Assembly: GCA_937898675.1 (NCBI GenBank)
Contig: CALEJB010000051.1
Location: 1 to 64,000, forward strand
Reading direction: 5' to 3'
Length of the DNA stretch: 64,000 bases
From: an uncultured Prevotellaceae bacterium
GTDB lineage: Bacteria; Bacteroidota; Bacteroidia; Bacteroidales; Muribaculaceae
Below the pieces are notes generated by a model that searched no databases, had not been told where the DNA came from, and saw nothing but the letters and a program-made list of their open reading frames with translations. A program made the translations under genes and the position numbers. Position 1 is the first letter of the stretch. Every line of letters starts with the position of its first letter. Below are positions 24,600 through 33,666 of this stretch, piece by piece.

Positions 24600-25412
24600 T
24601 TATCGGGCCAGGGCGATGATGAGCGACGCGATGACCGATACGCTGCTCACGATGGTGGAAATCACCGAGAGCTTGTAGGCATTATTCTGGTTGTACTTGG
24701 AGTTGTCGGTGCGTATTTTGTTGGGCTCGACATACACGATGTCGCCTTGCTTGAGGTGGAAGTAGGGCGACGAGAACACGTCGCTCTTGGTCAGGTCCAG
24801 GCGGTGATAGGCGCGCTGGTTGCCCTCGGTGCGGATGACATACACGCGGTCGCGCTGGCCATATTCGGTGAGGTCGCCGCACGACGCCAGGGCGTCAAGC
24901 ACGGTGAAATTCTGCTGGCGGGAGGTGACGCGTGCGGGGGCTTTGACCTCGCCCATCACGTCGACGTTGAAGTAGAGCAGCTCGACGCGCACATAGGGGT
25001 CCTTGACGTCCTTCTCGACCAGCGCGGTGATGCGCTTGGCGATTTCGCTGGAGGTCTGTCCGGCCACATGCAGCCGTCCCAGCACGGGCATCAGGATGTC
25101 GCCTTGGGTATCGACGATGTAGGTCTGCGTCTGCGGGGTGGACGCAAAGGTCAAGTTGCTGCGGGTGGCGGGGTTGTTCAACGGCACGTTGTAGGCCGCC
25201 GTCGCCTCGGGCACCGCCGACGACACGGCGATGACCAGCTCGTCGTCGGGCTGGATGAGGATGGGATAGGTGCTGGTGGCGTTGGGCAGCGTGCCGTTTT
25301 CGCCCAGGTCGGTGAAGTAAGCCAATGAATTATCCTTGCTGGTGGAGCATGACAGCAGGGTCATGGCGGCAGCAAGCATGATGAGAAATCTTGATGTCAT
25401 GTTTACAAACAT
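24600..25412 (-). CDS. Wza-like outer-membrane polysaccharide export lipoprotein
   Basis: The 270-residue protein has a lipoprotein signal (lipobox LLSC, Cys ~22), a polysaccharide-export domain (IQPDDELVIAVSS, then YIVDTQGDILMPVLGRLHVAG) and SLBB-type domains (VDVMGEVKAPARV...FTVLDALASCGDLTEYG). A C-terminal hydrophobic helix ends ALAR. It forms the outer-membrane exit pore for the polysaccharide with the downstream Wzc-like protein. The ATG at 25400 (MTSRFLIML) would give a cleaner signal peptide than that at 25412. Only 46 bp separate it from the flippase gene, and a terminator-like hairpin sits in that gap. Confidence 0.9.
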   Translation of the reverse strand: MFVNMTSRFLIMLAAAMTLLSCSTSKDNSLAYFTDLGENGTLPNATSTYPILIQPDDELVIAVSSAVPEATAAYNVPLNNPATRSNLTFASTPQTQTYIVDTQGDILMPVLGRLHVAGQTSSEIAKRITALVEKDVKDPYVRVELLYFNVDVMGEVKAPARVTSRQQNFTVLDALASCGDLTEYGQRDRVYVIRTEGNQRAYHRLDLTKSDVFSSPYFHLKQGDIVYVEPNKIRTDNSKYNQNNAYKLSVISTIVSSVSVIASLIIALAR

Positions 25413-25432
25413 TATAATAAAAGATGTATCTA

Positions 25433-25460
25433 AATAAAAAAACGAGAAAATGTCCCGTTT
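25433..25460 (-). terminator. Terminator-like hairpin between the flippase and Wza-like genes
   Basis: Minus strand AAACGGGA pairs with TCTCGTTT (one G-U) around a 5-nt loop, followed by a T-rich run. The flippase stop codon overlaps the stem. It may attenuate transcription into the export and kinase genes rather than end the operon. Confidence 0.5.
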
Positions 25461-26907
25461 ATTTTATTGTGCCCCGTGTTTTGGCGATTTTGGCCCGCCA
25501 CAGCTCCGTCAGGCTGTCGCGGCAGCCCCACGCCAGCAGCGCCAGCGCGGCGGCCATGAAGGCGATGTCGGCCCATGCGCCGGGGCTGAGGTAGAAGGGC
25601 ACGGCGCTGGCCAGCATCACGATGGCGGGCACGATGGCCTTGCCGCTCAGGCGCAGCGTGAAGTAGCGCTTCATGTCGTGCCAGCGATAGGCCACCAGCA
25701 CCAGGTAGGTGACCAGCAGGGTGGCGATGACGCCATACACGCCCAGCGGCTTGATGAGCAGGAAGTTGAGCGCCACGTTGACGGCGGCCGCCAGGATGAT
25801 GGCGGGCAGGGTGCGCGCGGTGTCCTTGGCGCACTGGTAGCCCATGTCAAAGAATGCCGCCACGGCAAAGATGACCGCCGACAGGCCCAGCGGGTAGATG
25901 TAGTTGAGGCTTTGCTGATATTCGTCGGCAACGAGCCAGCCGTAGTTGACCTTGAGCAGGAACAGATAGCCCACCAGGATGCCCGCCAGCACATAGAGGT
26001 AGCTGCCCAGCATCTTGGAGAAAAAGCGGTTGCGGTCGGGGCTGTTGTATTGCAGTATCGCGGTCTCCTGCCACGCTTGGTAGAAGATGATGGCCAGCGT
26101 GTTGATGATGCCTGTGAAGCGGATGGCGACGGCATAGACGCCGTTGTCGGCAAGGCCCAGGTAGTTGGTGATGAACAGGCGGTCGCTGCTGCCCGTGAGC
26201 CACCAGCACAGCGAGCCCGGCAGCAGGGGCAGCGTGTAGCGGATGATGTCGCGGCCCACGGCGCGTGTGTCGATGCGCCAGCGGGTGTGGCGGGTGATGA
26301 GCCTCACGCGCGCCTCGACGATGGCGAGCGCCAGCACGCGGGCGAGGATGTTGGCCACAAAGATGCCGCGGATGCCCCAGCCCATGAAGGCGACGCCGAT
26401 GACGCTGAACACGCCGATGCCCAGCGCCGAGAGGATGCCCACGGCCACAAAGGCGCGGTTGTTGCCCAGGCCGCGAAAGACCTGGGAATAGACCTCCTGC
26501 AGCGACATGGCGATGAGCAGGCCCACCGAGTAGCCCAGGTAGTGGATGTCGGTGAACAGCGCCATCAGCGCGGCGATGGCGAGCGATGCCGTGAGGGTGG
26601 CCGCCATGGTGCGGGACACAAAGGTGACGATGCGCTGCCGCTGTTGGCCCTCGTCGCAGTCGAGCAGGAAGCGGAACGCCCCGTCGCGCAGCTGCAGTGT
26701 GACAAAGGGCATGAGCAGCAGGCACACCTGCAGGCAGATGTCGTAGAAGCCAAAGTCGCTGGTGTCGTGGATAAAGTAGGTGTACATCGGCACCATCATG
26801 AAGGTGATGAGCTTGGAGCCGATGTTGCCGATGGCATAGATGCCGATGTCCTTCAAGAACTTCGACCTTCGGTTGTTGGCGTTATGGTTGTCGGTGCTGT
26901 CTGCCAT
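25459..26907 (-). CDS. Wzx-type polysaccharide flippase (MATE/MOP superfamily)
   Basis: This 482-residue protein has ~12-14 membrane helices and the typical N-terminus FLKDIGIYAIGNIGSKLITFMMVPMYTYFI. It flips lipid-linked repeat units across the inner membrane. I choose the ATG at 26907 (MADSTDNHN), 20 bp after the -7 box at 26927-26934; the longer frame to 27006 begins upstream of that promoter and has no family similarity. It is the first gene of the minus-strand polysaccharide operon. Confidence 0.9.
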   Translation of the reverse strand: MADSTDNHNANNRRSKFLKDIGIYAIGNIGSKLITFMMVPMYTYFIHDTSDFGFYDICLQVCLLLMPFVTLQLRDGAFRFLLDCDEGQQRQRIVTFVSRTMAATLTASLAIAALMALFTDIHYLGYSVGLLIAMSLQEVYSQVFRGLGNNRAFVAVGILSALGIGVFSVIGVAFMGWGIRGIFVANILARVLALAIVEARVRLITRHTRWRIDTRAVGRDIIRYTLPLLPGSLCWWLTGSSDRLFITNYLGLADNGVYAVAIRFTGIINTLAIIFYQAWQETAILQYNSPDRNRFFSKMLGSYLYVLAGILVGYLFLLKVNYGWLVADEYQQSLNYIYPLGLSAVIFAVAAFFDMGYQCAKDTARTLPAIILAAAVNVALNFLLIKPLGVYGVIATLLVTYLVLVAYRWHDMKRYFTLRLSGKAIVPAIVMLASAVPFYLSPGAWADIAFMAAALALLAWGCRDSLTELWRAKIAKTRGTIK

Positions 26908-26926
26908 GTTGTCGTTAATGCGGGGG

Positions 26927-26934
26927 CAAAGGTA
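26927..26934 (-). promoter_or_regulatory. -7 box of the polysaccharide operon promoter
   Basis: TACCTTTG on the minus strand fits TAnnTTTG and lies 20 bp before the flippase start. The -33 region is not obvious. Confidence 0.5.
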
Positions 26935-26951
26935 AGAAATTATTGTGATTT

Positions 26952-26985
26952 TTTGGCTTTCTTTCGGCATTTGTTTGTATCTTCG
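26952..26985 (+). promoter_or_regulatory. Promoter of the divergent acyltransferase pair
   Basis: TTTG at 26952-26955 and TATCTTCG at 26978-26985 (near-consensus TAnnTTTG) with a 22-bp spacer, about 40 bp before the first acyltransferase ATG. The 117-bp intergenic region therefore drives both strands. Confidence 0.45.
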
Positions 26986-27024
26986 CACTTGCAAACGCTG
27001 TTTCAAGGCGTTTGCCCATCGTCA

Positions 27025-28116
27025 ATGAGTACACGGGTAACAGCCGACATATCTCGCCCGGGGCGTCCGCCGCTCATCCGCACCATCAGCGCGTGGCGCG
27101 GCTTGCTGGCGCTGACCGTGGTGATGTTCCACACGGGCCAGGAGTGGTCACGCGACCCGGGCTACTCGAGCGTGACTTTCTTTTTCCTGTCGAGCGCGTT
27201 CCTGCTGGCGATGCGGTACCGTTTCGACCGCTTTACGTTCAAGGATTACCGGCGCTTTGCCGTGGGCCATGCGTTGCGGCTCTATCCCCTCCACTGGCTG
27301 GGGCTGGCGTTGCTCGTCCTCATTGCGTCCGTTTGGCATTGCCCCTTTGACCGGGGGGCGGCGGTCCTCAATGCCCTGCTGGTGCAGGCGTGGTTCCCGC
27401 AGCACGGCATCCACTACGGCATCAATCCCGTGGCGTGGTACATGAGCGCGCTGCTGTTTTGCTACCTGATTTTCCCGGCGGTGGCGCGCTGGCTGGGCCC
27501 GTGGCGCCTGCGCTACAAGGCGCTGCTGATGCTGGCGCTGGCCGTGGCGCTGGCCGTGGTGTTGCTGCCGCTCGACATCCCGCGGCGCGAGGCTGTGTTT
27601 GTCAATCCGTTGTCCCACATCCTTGATGTGGTGGCGGGCCTGACGCTGTATCACCTTTACAAGGTAGTCAAGCCGCGGCTTGGCGGTGTCACCTTTGGCA
27701 TGGCGACGCTCATCGAGGCGGCCGCCATCGGGCTGCTGGCGTTGACGATGGCGGTGCATCAGTTCACCACATGGATGGACCCGTGGGAGGATGTGCTCAT
27801 CTGGGTGCTGCCGCAGTGCGCCATCATCGGCGCCATGGCCTTGCTCAACGGCAACGAGGGCGCTGTGGGGCGCCTGCTGCTGTCGCGCCCGTTGCAGTGG
27901 CTGGGAAGCATCAGCTTTGAGGTGTATGTGCTGCACATGGCGGCGTTCTGGCTGTTCAACTATTATGTCGCCGCCGTGGCGGGGCACTTTGGGTGGAACA
28001 TCTACGGCTGCCTGGAGTGGTTCTCGCTGCCCGTGCTGCTGCCGCTGGCGTGGGCGGTGAACCGCTGGTTCACGCGTCCGTTGTCTAATCGATTAAAACG
28101 TTGTGTCAATCAGTAG
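27025..28116 (+). CDS. Membrane acyltransferase (acyltransferase-3 family)
   Basis: This 363-residue protein has ~10 hydrophobic helices. The hallmark first-helix segment is ISAWRGLLALTVVMFH (R-x10-H), followed by FFLSSAFLLAMRYRF and HALRLYPLHWLGLAL. The start at 27025 (MSTRVTADI) follows the promoter at 26952-26985; the very long in-frame extension back to 25450 is an antisense shadow of the flippase gene. It probably O-acylates a cell-surface polysaccharide. It shares fold and length with the next gene, consistent with tandem duplication. Confidence 0.88.
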   Translation: MSTRVTADISRPGRPPLIRTISAWRGLLALTVVMFHTGQEWSRDPGYSSVTFFFLSSAFLLAMRYRFDRFTFKDYRRFAVGHALRLYPLHWLGLALLVLIASVWHCPFDRGAAVLNALLVQAWFPQHGIHYGINPVAWYMSALLFCYLIFPAVARWLGPWRLRYKALLMLALAVALAVVLLPLDIPRREAVFVNPLSHILDVVAGLTLYHLYKVVKPRLGGVTFGMATLIEAAAIGLLALTMAVHQFTTWMDPWEDVLIWVLPQCAIIGAMALLNGNEGAVGRLLLSRPLQWLGSISFEVYVLHMAAFWLFNYYVAAVAGHFGWNIYGCLEWFSLPVLLPLAWAVNRWFTRPLSNRLKRCVNQ

Positions 28117-28120
28117 GATA

Positions 28121-29200
28121 ATGATAAAGGTGATTAACGGCTGGCGAGGCCTGTTTGCAGTGATGATTGTGCTCTTTCACGTGGGCGTGGCCCAGTGCGA
28201 GGAGATGACGTGGGCGGGCGTGAGCTTCTTCATCATGGCGAGCGGCATGCTGCTGGCCATGCGCCACCCCATGGAGCGGCTCGACGGCGCGGCTTACCGC
28301 AAGTTCGCCTGCCGCCATGCCCTCAAGCTCTTTCCGCTGCACTGGCTCACCCTGGCGTTGTGGCTCATTGCCCTGGCGGCTGTGGGCGCGCTGGCGGTCA
28401 AGCCCGTCACGCTGGCGCTCAACGCCTTGCTGCTGCACAGCTGGTCGCTGCTGCACAGCGTGTATTTCTCGTGCAACCGTTTCTCGTGGTTCCTGAGCAC
28501 GCTGCTGGTGTGCTACTTGTGCTACCCGCTGCTGGCGCGCTGGTTCATGCCGTTGCGCTTGCGGCACAAGGCCGTGGTGATGGGCGTGCTCGTTGCCGCT
28601 GACGTCGCGCTGCTTGCCGTCACGGGGCACGATGTGTACTGGCGCACGGCGCTGTATGTGTTCCCGCCGGTGAGGCTCATCGACTTCATGCTGGGCATGA
28701 CGCTGGCCCACGCCTGCCGCCTGACGGGGAGCCGCGGCGTGCTGGGCAAGAGCGACAACGGCACCGATGCCGAGCTGGTCGCCGTGGCGCTGTTGTCTGC
28801 CGTGGTCATGACCTTTCGCGCCTGCCCGTCGCTGCTGCCCTGGAGCGATGCCGTCATCTGGTGGCTGCCCGTGGCGCTGATTTTGCTGGTGTCGGTGGCC
28901 TACGACCGCCGCGAGGGCTTTGTGGGACGCCTGCTGGCGTCGCGCCCCATGCAGTGGCTGGGCGACATCAGTTTTGAGATTTTCATGCTGCAAGGCATTG
29001 CCGCTCTGGCCTATAACTACTTGCTGGCTCCCGTGCTCGCCCACTTCAATGTGCCCGCCATGATGGATGTCGTGGCGCGCGACATGGGCTTCACGGGCGC
29101 CATCGCCATCGCCTGGTTCATCATCCCCGTGGACGTGCTCCTTGCCTGGCTCGTCAACCGCCTGTTCACCCGCCCCCTGCGCCGCCTCCTGCCACGGTAG
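28121..29200 (+). CDS. Membrane acyltransferase (acyltransferase-3 family), second of a tandem pair
   Basis: The 359-residue protein has the hallmark INGWRGLFAVMIVLFHVGVA at the N-terminus and FFIMASGMLLAMRHPM and HALKLFPLHWLTLAL aligned with its neighbour. I take the ATG at 28121, preceded by AGGA six bases upstream, over the GTG at 28103 that overlaps the previous gene. About 10 membrane helices. Both proteins end with a short basic tail (FTRPL...). Substrate unknown; the divergent capsule operon is the obvious candidate. Confidence 0.88.
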   Translation: MIKVINGWRGLFAVMIVLFHVGVAQCEEMTWAGVSFFIMASGMLLAMRHPMERLDGAAYRKFACRHALKLFPLHWLTLALWLIALAAVGALAVKPVTLALNALLLHSWSLLHSVYFSCNRFSWFLSTLLVCYLCYPLLARWFMPLRLRHKAVVMGVLVAADVALLAVTGHDVYWRTALYVFPPVRLIDFMLGMTLAHACRLTGSRGVLGKSDNGTDAELVAVALLSAVVMTFRACPSLLPWSDAVIWWLPVALILLVSVAYDRREGFVGRLLASRPMQWLGDISFEIFMLQGIAALAYNYLLAPVLAHFNVPAMMDVVARDMGFTGAIAIAWFIIPVDVLLAWLVNRLFTRPLRRLLPR

Positions 29201-29381
29201 AGGGCGACAATCCCGCGATTTTTTTTCAAAAAAACTCATTTTAATCTTGGTCTAAATGTTGCCCGCCGCATCCCTCGGGCCGAGTGTGTGCATATATAAT
29301 AATGGTGTACCTGGGCGGCAGATTTTTGCATTTTTTACATTTTAAGCAATAAGGCGGTGAAAATTGCGTTTAATAGGGTAA

Positions 29382-30128
29382 ATGGACCCGACTAAGCTGA
29401 GACATATCGCAGTGCTGCTGCTGTTGCTGCTGGGGTGCGCCGTCGCGCATGCCCAGGATAATGACATGATTTTGAACCGCCCCTATGCCGACGCCAAGCG
29501 CGTGCACTTTGGCTTCTCGGTGGGCGCCAATTTTCAGAATCTTGCCATTACCAACAACGCATTTGTCACCGATGACGGAGAGGAGTGGTTTGCCGACGTG
29601 AACGCTAACTCGCCGGGCTTCAGTGTGAACGTGCTGGCGGACTACCGCATCGCCAACCACTTTAACCTGAGGGTGTCGCCGGGCCTGTACTTTGGCAACA
29701 AGGTGGTGCAGTTTCTGAACCACGCGGGCAATCCCGAGTGGGTGGAGCAGTCGCACTACAAGCAGCGCCAGAACATCAAGTCCACCTACATTGTCGTGCC
29801 CATCGACTTGAAGATGAGCGCCAAGCGTTACCACAACATGCGTCCCTACTTCACCACGGGTGCCATGTTTGCCTACGACTTGGCGAAGGACCGCAGCGAG
29901 CAGCTCAAGCTCAAGAACGGCGACGTGATGCTCACGGTGGGCATGGGATGCGACTTCTACCTGCCGTTTTTCAAGTTCTGCCCCGAGGTCAAGTTCTGCT
30001 TTGGCCTCAAGGACATGCTGGACCGCAACCGCCCCGACCTGGAGGACAATCCCGAGGTGCTGCGCTTCACGCAGAGTGTGGACAAAATCAAGAACAACAT
30101 GGTGGTCGTCACATTCTTCTTTGAATAG
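29382..30128 (+). CDS. porT: Type IX secretion/gliding protein PorT (outer-membrane beta-barrel)
   Basis: The 248-residue protein has a signal peptide ending VAHAQ and PorT hallmarks: NRPYADAKRVHFGFSVGANFQNLAITNN near residue 30, then amphipathic strands (FNLRVSPGLYFG, IVVPIDLKMSAKR, YFTTGAMFAYDL) and a terminal aromatic-rich strand ending VVVTFFFE. PorT is an outer-membrane component needed for type IX export. It sits 11 bp upstream of porP and so heads the secretion operon. The 181-bp gap before it shows no strong consensus promoter by eye. Confidence 0.88.
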   Translation: MDPTKLRHIAVLLLLLLGCAVAHAQDNDMILNRPYADAKRVHFGFSVGANFQNLAITNNAFVTDDGEEWFADVNANSPGFSVNVLADYRIANHFNLRVSPGLYFGNKVVQFLNHAGNPEWVEQSHYKQRQNIKSTYIVVPIDLKMSAKRYHNMRPYFTTGAMFAYDLAKDRSEQLKLKNGDVMLTVGMGCDFYLPFFKFCPEVKFCFGLKDMLDRNRPDLEDNPEVLRFTQSVDKIKNNMVVVTFFFE

Positions 30129-30139
30129 TAAACAACAAC

Positions 30140-31129
30140 ATGGCACACGTGTCGCGTCACATATCCCGCAGGCTGGCCGCCCTGATGACAATCGTCGTGG
30201 TGGCGCTGGCCGCCGCCGCCCAGGACGACCCCGCGCTGTCGCACTTCTGGCAGGAGCAGAGCTACTACAACCCCGCCGCGGCGGGCACCAACAATGCCAT
30301 CCACATGGTGGTGGGCGGCCGTGCGCAGTGGGTGGACTTCAAGGACTGCCCGCAGAACTACTTTGTCACCGTTGACGCGCCCTACAACAAGCTGCTTGAC
30401 CAGCGGCTGGGCATCGGCGTGAAGGCGGAGTATGAGCGCATTGGCCTGTACAGCAACACCCGCGTTGGCGCGCAGCTGGCGTGGAAAAAGCGCTTTGGCA
30501 AGACCAAGACGCTGAGCATCGGCGTGCAGCCCGGCGTGATGTCGCAGACGTTCCGCGGCAAGGAGGTCATCATCCCCGATGACGACGCCCACTCGAGCGC
30601 CGACGAGGCCATCCCCAAGCAGGACGTGTCGGGAACGGCGTTTGACGCCAACGTGGGCGTGACCTTTACCGCGCCCAAGTGGTGGGCTGGCGCTGCCGTG
30701 ACCCACATCACCGCGCCGAGCATCGAGCTCAAGACGGGCCGCGAGGCCATCGACATCTATGAGTTCAACGTCACGCGTTCCTATTATTTGATGGGCGGCG
30801 GCAATATTCCCATCAATAACACGTTATTTGAAGTGCAGCCCTGTGCGATGTTTGCCACCGACCTGAACGCATGGACGGCCCAGGTGGCAGCCATCTTGCG
30901 CTATAACCGTGCCTTCAACATCGGTGCCGGCTACCGCTACAAGGACGCCGCCACCATCTTCCTGGGCATGAACCTGAAGGATGCCTACATCGGGTACAGC
31001 TATGACTATCCGGTGTCGGCCATCAGCAAGGCCACGTGGGGCAGCCACGAGATTTGCCTGATATATAATGTGAAACTGGACTCTCGCGAGAAGAATAAGA
31101 ATAAACAAAAGAGCATACGCTTAATGTAA
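30140..31129 (+). CDS. porP: Type IX secretion membrane protein PorP/SprF
   Basis: The 329-residue outer-membrane protein has a cleavable signal (cut near ALAAAAQ) and the PorP/SprF opening DPALSHFWQEQSYYNPAAAGTN. Beta-strand repeats follow (AQLAWKKRF, LSIGVQPGVM, WWAGAAVTHITAPS, FNIGAGYRYKDAATIFLGMNL, AYIGYSYDYP). PorP family members anchor or shuttle cargo and are invariably next to gldKLMN. The next gene starts 4 bp after its stop. Confidence 0.92.
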   Translation: MAHVSRHISRRLAALMTIVVVALAAAAQDDPALSHFWQEQSYYNPAAAGTNNAIHMVVGGRAQWVDFKDCPQNYFVTVDAPYNKLLDQRLGIGVKAEYERIGLYSNTRVGAQLAWKKRFGKTKTLSIGVQPGVMSQTFRGKEVIIPDDDAHSSADEAIPKQDVSGTAFDANVGVTFTAPKWWAGAAVTHITAPSIELKTGREAIDIYEFNVTRSYYLMGGGNIPINNTLFEVQPCAMFATDLNAWTAQVAAILRYNRAFNIGAGYRYKDAATIFLGMNLKDAYIGYSYDYPVSAISKATWGSHEICLIYNVKLDSREKNKNKQKSIRLM

Positions 31130-31133
31130 GAAT

Positions 31134-32576
31134 ATGAAGAAGTTACTATTGATACTGATGGTCGTTCTGGCGACTGTATCGTGCAGCTCGGTGCGCAAGG
31201 GCGCTTCGAGCGGCGGTGAAGTGACCGGCATCGGCGCTCCCTCGTTTACCGAGACCACTCCCTTTGGCATGGTGCTCGTTGACGTGGGCTCGATGCGTGA
31301 AGGACCCAACGAAGTTGACTCGGTTTGGGGTATTGACTCGACCGCCCATGGCGTGTCGGTTGACGCCTTCTGGATGGATGAAGCCGAAATCACCAACGCG
31401 AAGTACAAGCAGTTTGTCTATTGGGTGCGTGACTCCATTATCCGCGAGCGCCTCGCTGACCCCGCATACGGCGGCAACGAGGAGTTCAAGATTGAGGAGG
31501 ACAAGGAGGGTAACCCTGTAACGCCTCACCTGGACTGGAGCAAGTCAATCCCCTGGAAGAATCCCAGCGAGGACGAGGAGCGCGCCATCGAGAGCGTTTA
31601 CCGCATCAACCCCATCACTGGCGTGAAGGAGCTTGACGCCGCTCAGATGAACTATCGCTACGAGGTGTACAACCTCACCGAGGCCGCCAAGCGCAAACAC
31701 CGCTTTGACCCGACCCGCCGTGACTACAACACCGACCACGAGGTGGACATGACTCCGCCCACCATCAGCAAGGACACCGCCTTTATCGATGACGAGGGCC
31801 GCATCGTGCGCCAGACCATCACCCGTGCCCTGCAGAGCGACTATGACTTCCTCAACACCTACATTGTCAACATCTACCCCGACACCACTTGCTGGGTGAA
31901 CGACTTTGAGAACGCTTACAACGAGCCTTACGTCCGCATGTACTTTTCCAACGGCAACTACAACAACTATCCCGTTGTGGGCGTGAGCTGGGAGCAGGCC
32001 AACGCCTTTTGCAACTGGCGCACCGACTTCCTCAAGAAGTCGCTGGGCAGCTCGGGCATCTATGTCGAGCCCTTCCGCCTGCCCACCGAGGCCGAGTGGG
32101 AGTTTGCCGCCCGCGCCGGCATCAACCAGAACAAGTATCCGTGGGACGGCGACCTGCCCCTCACGGTTGACGAAGGCTGTTTCTATGCCAACTTCAAGCC
32201 CGACGAGGGCAACTATGTGAAGGACGGCTATGTCATCTCGTCGCCCGTGGCCACCTATGAGCCCAACGACTACGGCCTGTATGACATGGCGGGCAACGTG
32301 AGCGAGTGGACCTCGACGGCCTATACCGAGAGCATCGACCGCATGACCAGCGACCTGAATCCCGAGTACCGCTACTATGTGGCACAGGAGGACCCCTACA
32401 AGATGTCGCGCAAGATTGTGCGCGGCGGCTCGTGGAAGGACGTGGTGCACAACATCCGCGCCGACCTGCGCATGTGGGAGTACCAGAACGAGCAGCGCTC
32501 TTACATCGGCTTCCGCTGCGTGCGCTCCAAGGTGGGCCTCGTGAAGGGCAAGCGCAAGAACTGCTGCAAGGACTAA
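31134..32576 (+). CDS. gldK: Type IX secretion/gliding lipoprotein GldK/PorK
   Basis: The 480-residue lipoprotein (lipobox ATVSC, Cys17) has a formylglycine-generating-enzyme (sulfatase-modifying factor) fold: FGMVLVDVGSM, FWMDEAEITNAKYKQFVYW, RLPTEAEWEFAARAG, YGLYDMAGNVSEWTS, GGSWKD and a terminal GFRCV. The fold is structural here. With GldN it forms the periplasmic ring beneath the outer membrane. The insertion between the early and late motifs (~residues 110-270) is typical of GldK. Confidence 0.95.
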   Translation: MKKLLLILMVVLATVSCSSVRKGASSGGEVTGIGAPSFTETTPFGMVLVDVGSMREGPNEVDSVWGIDSTAHGVSVDAFWMDEAEITNAKYKQFVYWVRDSIIRERLADPAYGGNEEFKIEEDKEGNPVTPHLDWSKSIPWKNPSEDEERAIESVYRINPITGVKELDAAQMNYRYEVYNLTEAAKRKHRFDPTRRDYNTDHEVDMTPPTISKDTAFIDDEGRIVRQTITRALQSDYDFLNTYIVNIYPDTTCWVNDFENAYNEPYVRMYFSNGNYNNYPVVGVSWEQANAFCNWRTDFLKKSLGSSGIYVEPFRLPTEAEWEFAARAGINQNKYPWDGDLPLTVDEGCFYANFKPDEGNYVKDGYVISSPVATYEPNDYGLYDMAGNVSEWTSTAYTESIDRMTSDLNPEYRYYVAQEDPYKMSRKIVRGGSWKDVVHNIRADLRMWEYQNEQRSYIGFRCVRSKVGLVKGKRKNCCKD

Positions 32577-32634
32577 TCCTGCCGCACAACAAGAGAAAAA
32601 CAACTCAACCATTCATCAATAGAGAAAAAACACA

Positions 32635-33606
32635 ATGGGTAAAATCAAGCGATATAAAAAGAAAGCCGGCCGCTTCCTCAACAGCGACAGCGGACAGCGT
32701 TTTTTCAACTTTGCCTACAGTATCGGTGCTGCAGTCGTTATCTTGGGTGCATTGTTCAAGATTCTGCACATGTCGTTGGGTAACATCCTGCTGAGTGTGG
32801 GTATGGGTACCGAGGTGCTCATGTTCATCCTCACGGCATTTGACAAGCCCGAGAAAGAATATCACTGGGAGGAAGTGTTCCCCGTGCTCGCAAGCAACGA
32901 CCCCGAGGACCGTCCCGACTTTGCCGGCGGCGGTGGCATCTACATCGGCGGTAACGGCAACGGCGAGGCTCCCGAGCCCGGCGTGAGCGCTGCCGAGGCC
33001 AAGAGCGCCGTGGGCCTGCCGCAGGGCGTGAACCTGAGCGAGGCCGACACCCAGTCGCTGAGCGAGAGCATCGCCAAGATGTCGGCGGCCAGCGACCAGC
33101 TGTCGCGCATGGCCGAGCTCACCGACGCCACCCAGCAGTACCTGAGCCAGATGGCGGGCATCAGCGAGCAGATGCAGCGCCTGTCGGCCACCACCACTGC
33201 GCTGAACGATGTGAGCGAGACGCTGCTCGCCAGCTACCGCGCCATCACCGACAACAGCCAGAACATTACCGAGAGCTCAACGGGATATGTGGACCAGATG
33301 CAGGCGCTCAACCACAACATCAGCGGCTTGAACACCATCTATGAAATCCAGCTCAAGAGCATCTCGTCGCAGCTCGAGAACATTGACCGCGTGAACCGCG
33401 GCCTGAAGGACATCCGCGACATGTACGAGAAGAGCGCCGCCGAGAGCGCCCACTACTGCGACGAGACCGAGAAGATGGCCCGCTACATGAAACAACTCAA
33501 TAGCGTCTATGAGAAGATGATCAAGGCCATGACCGTGAACATGTACCGTCCCATGCCCGGCATGCCCGGATTTGACGCCGAGCCCGACAACGACGGCCAG
33601 GCTTAA
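32635..33606 (+). CDS. gldL: Type IX secretion/gliding motor protein GldL
   Basis: The 323-residue inner-membrane protein has two N-terminal helices (~22-42 and ~50-69). A glutamate within the second helix (Glu60, GMGTEVLMFIL) corresponds to the conserved acidic residue of GldL implicated in proton-driven rotation. A glycine-rich linker (~100-120) and a long cytosolic coiled coil (~140-305) follow. With GldM it forms the rotary motor of the type IX system. It is followed by gldM after 60 bp. Confidence 0.93.
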   Translation: MGKIKRYKKKAGRFLNSDSGQRFFNFAYSIGAAVVILGALFKILHMSLGNILLSVGMGTEVLMFILTAFDKPEKEYHWEEVFPVLASNDPEDRPDFAGGGGIYIGGNGNGEAPEPGVSAAEAKSAVGLPQGVNLSEADTQSLSESIAKMSAASDQLSRMAELTDATQQYLSQMAGISEQMQRLSATTTALNDVSETLLASYRAITDNSQNITESSTGYVDQMQALNHNISGLNTIYEIQLKSISSQLENIDRVNRGLKDIRDMYEKSAAESAHYCDETEKMARYMKQLNSVYEKMIKAMTVNMYRPMPGMPGFDAEPDNDGQA

Positions 33607-33666
33607 CCCCCCCCGACGCCAGCAACTACAAGTCAATCAACCCGAATACAATATACCGCAAGATAG

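Noticed and set aside
25450..27024. N-terminal extension of the first acyltransferase
   Set aside because: Antisense to the flippase gene, and the promoter lies at 26952-26985, so the protein starts at 27025.
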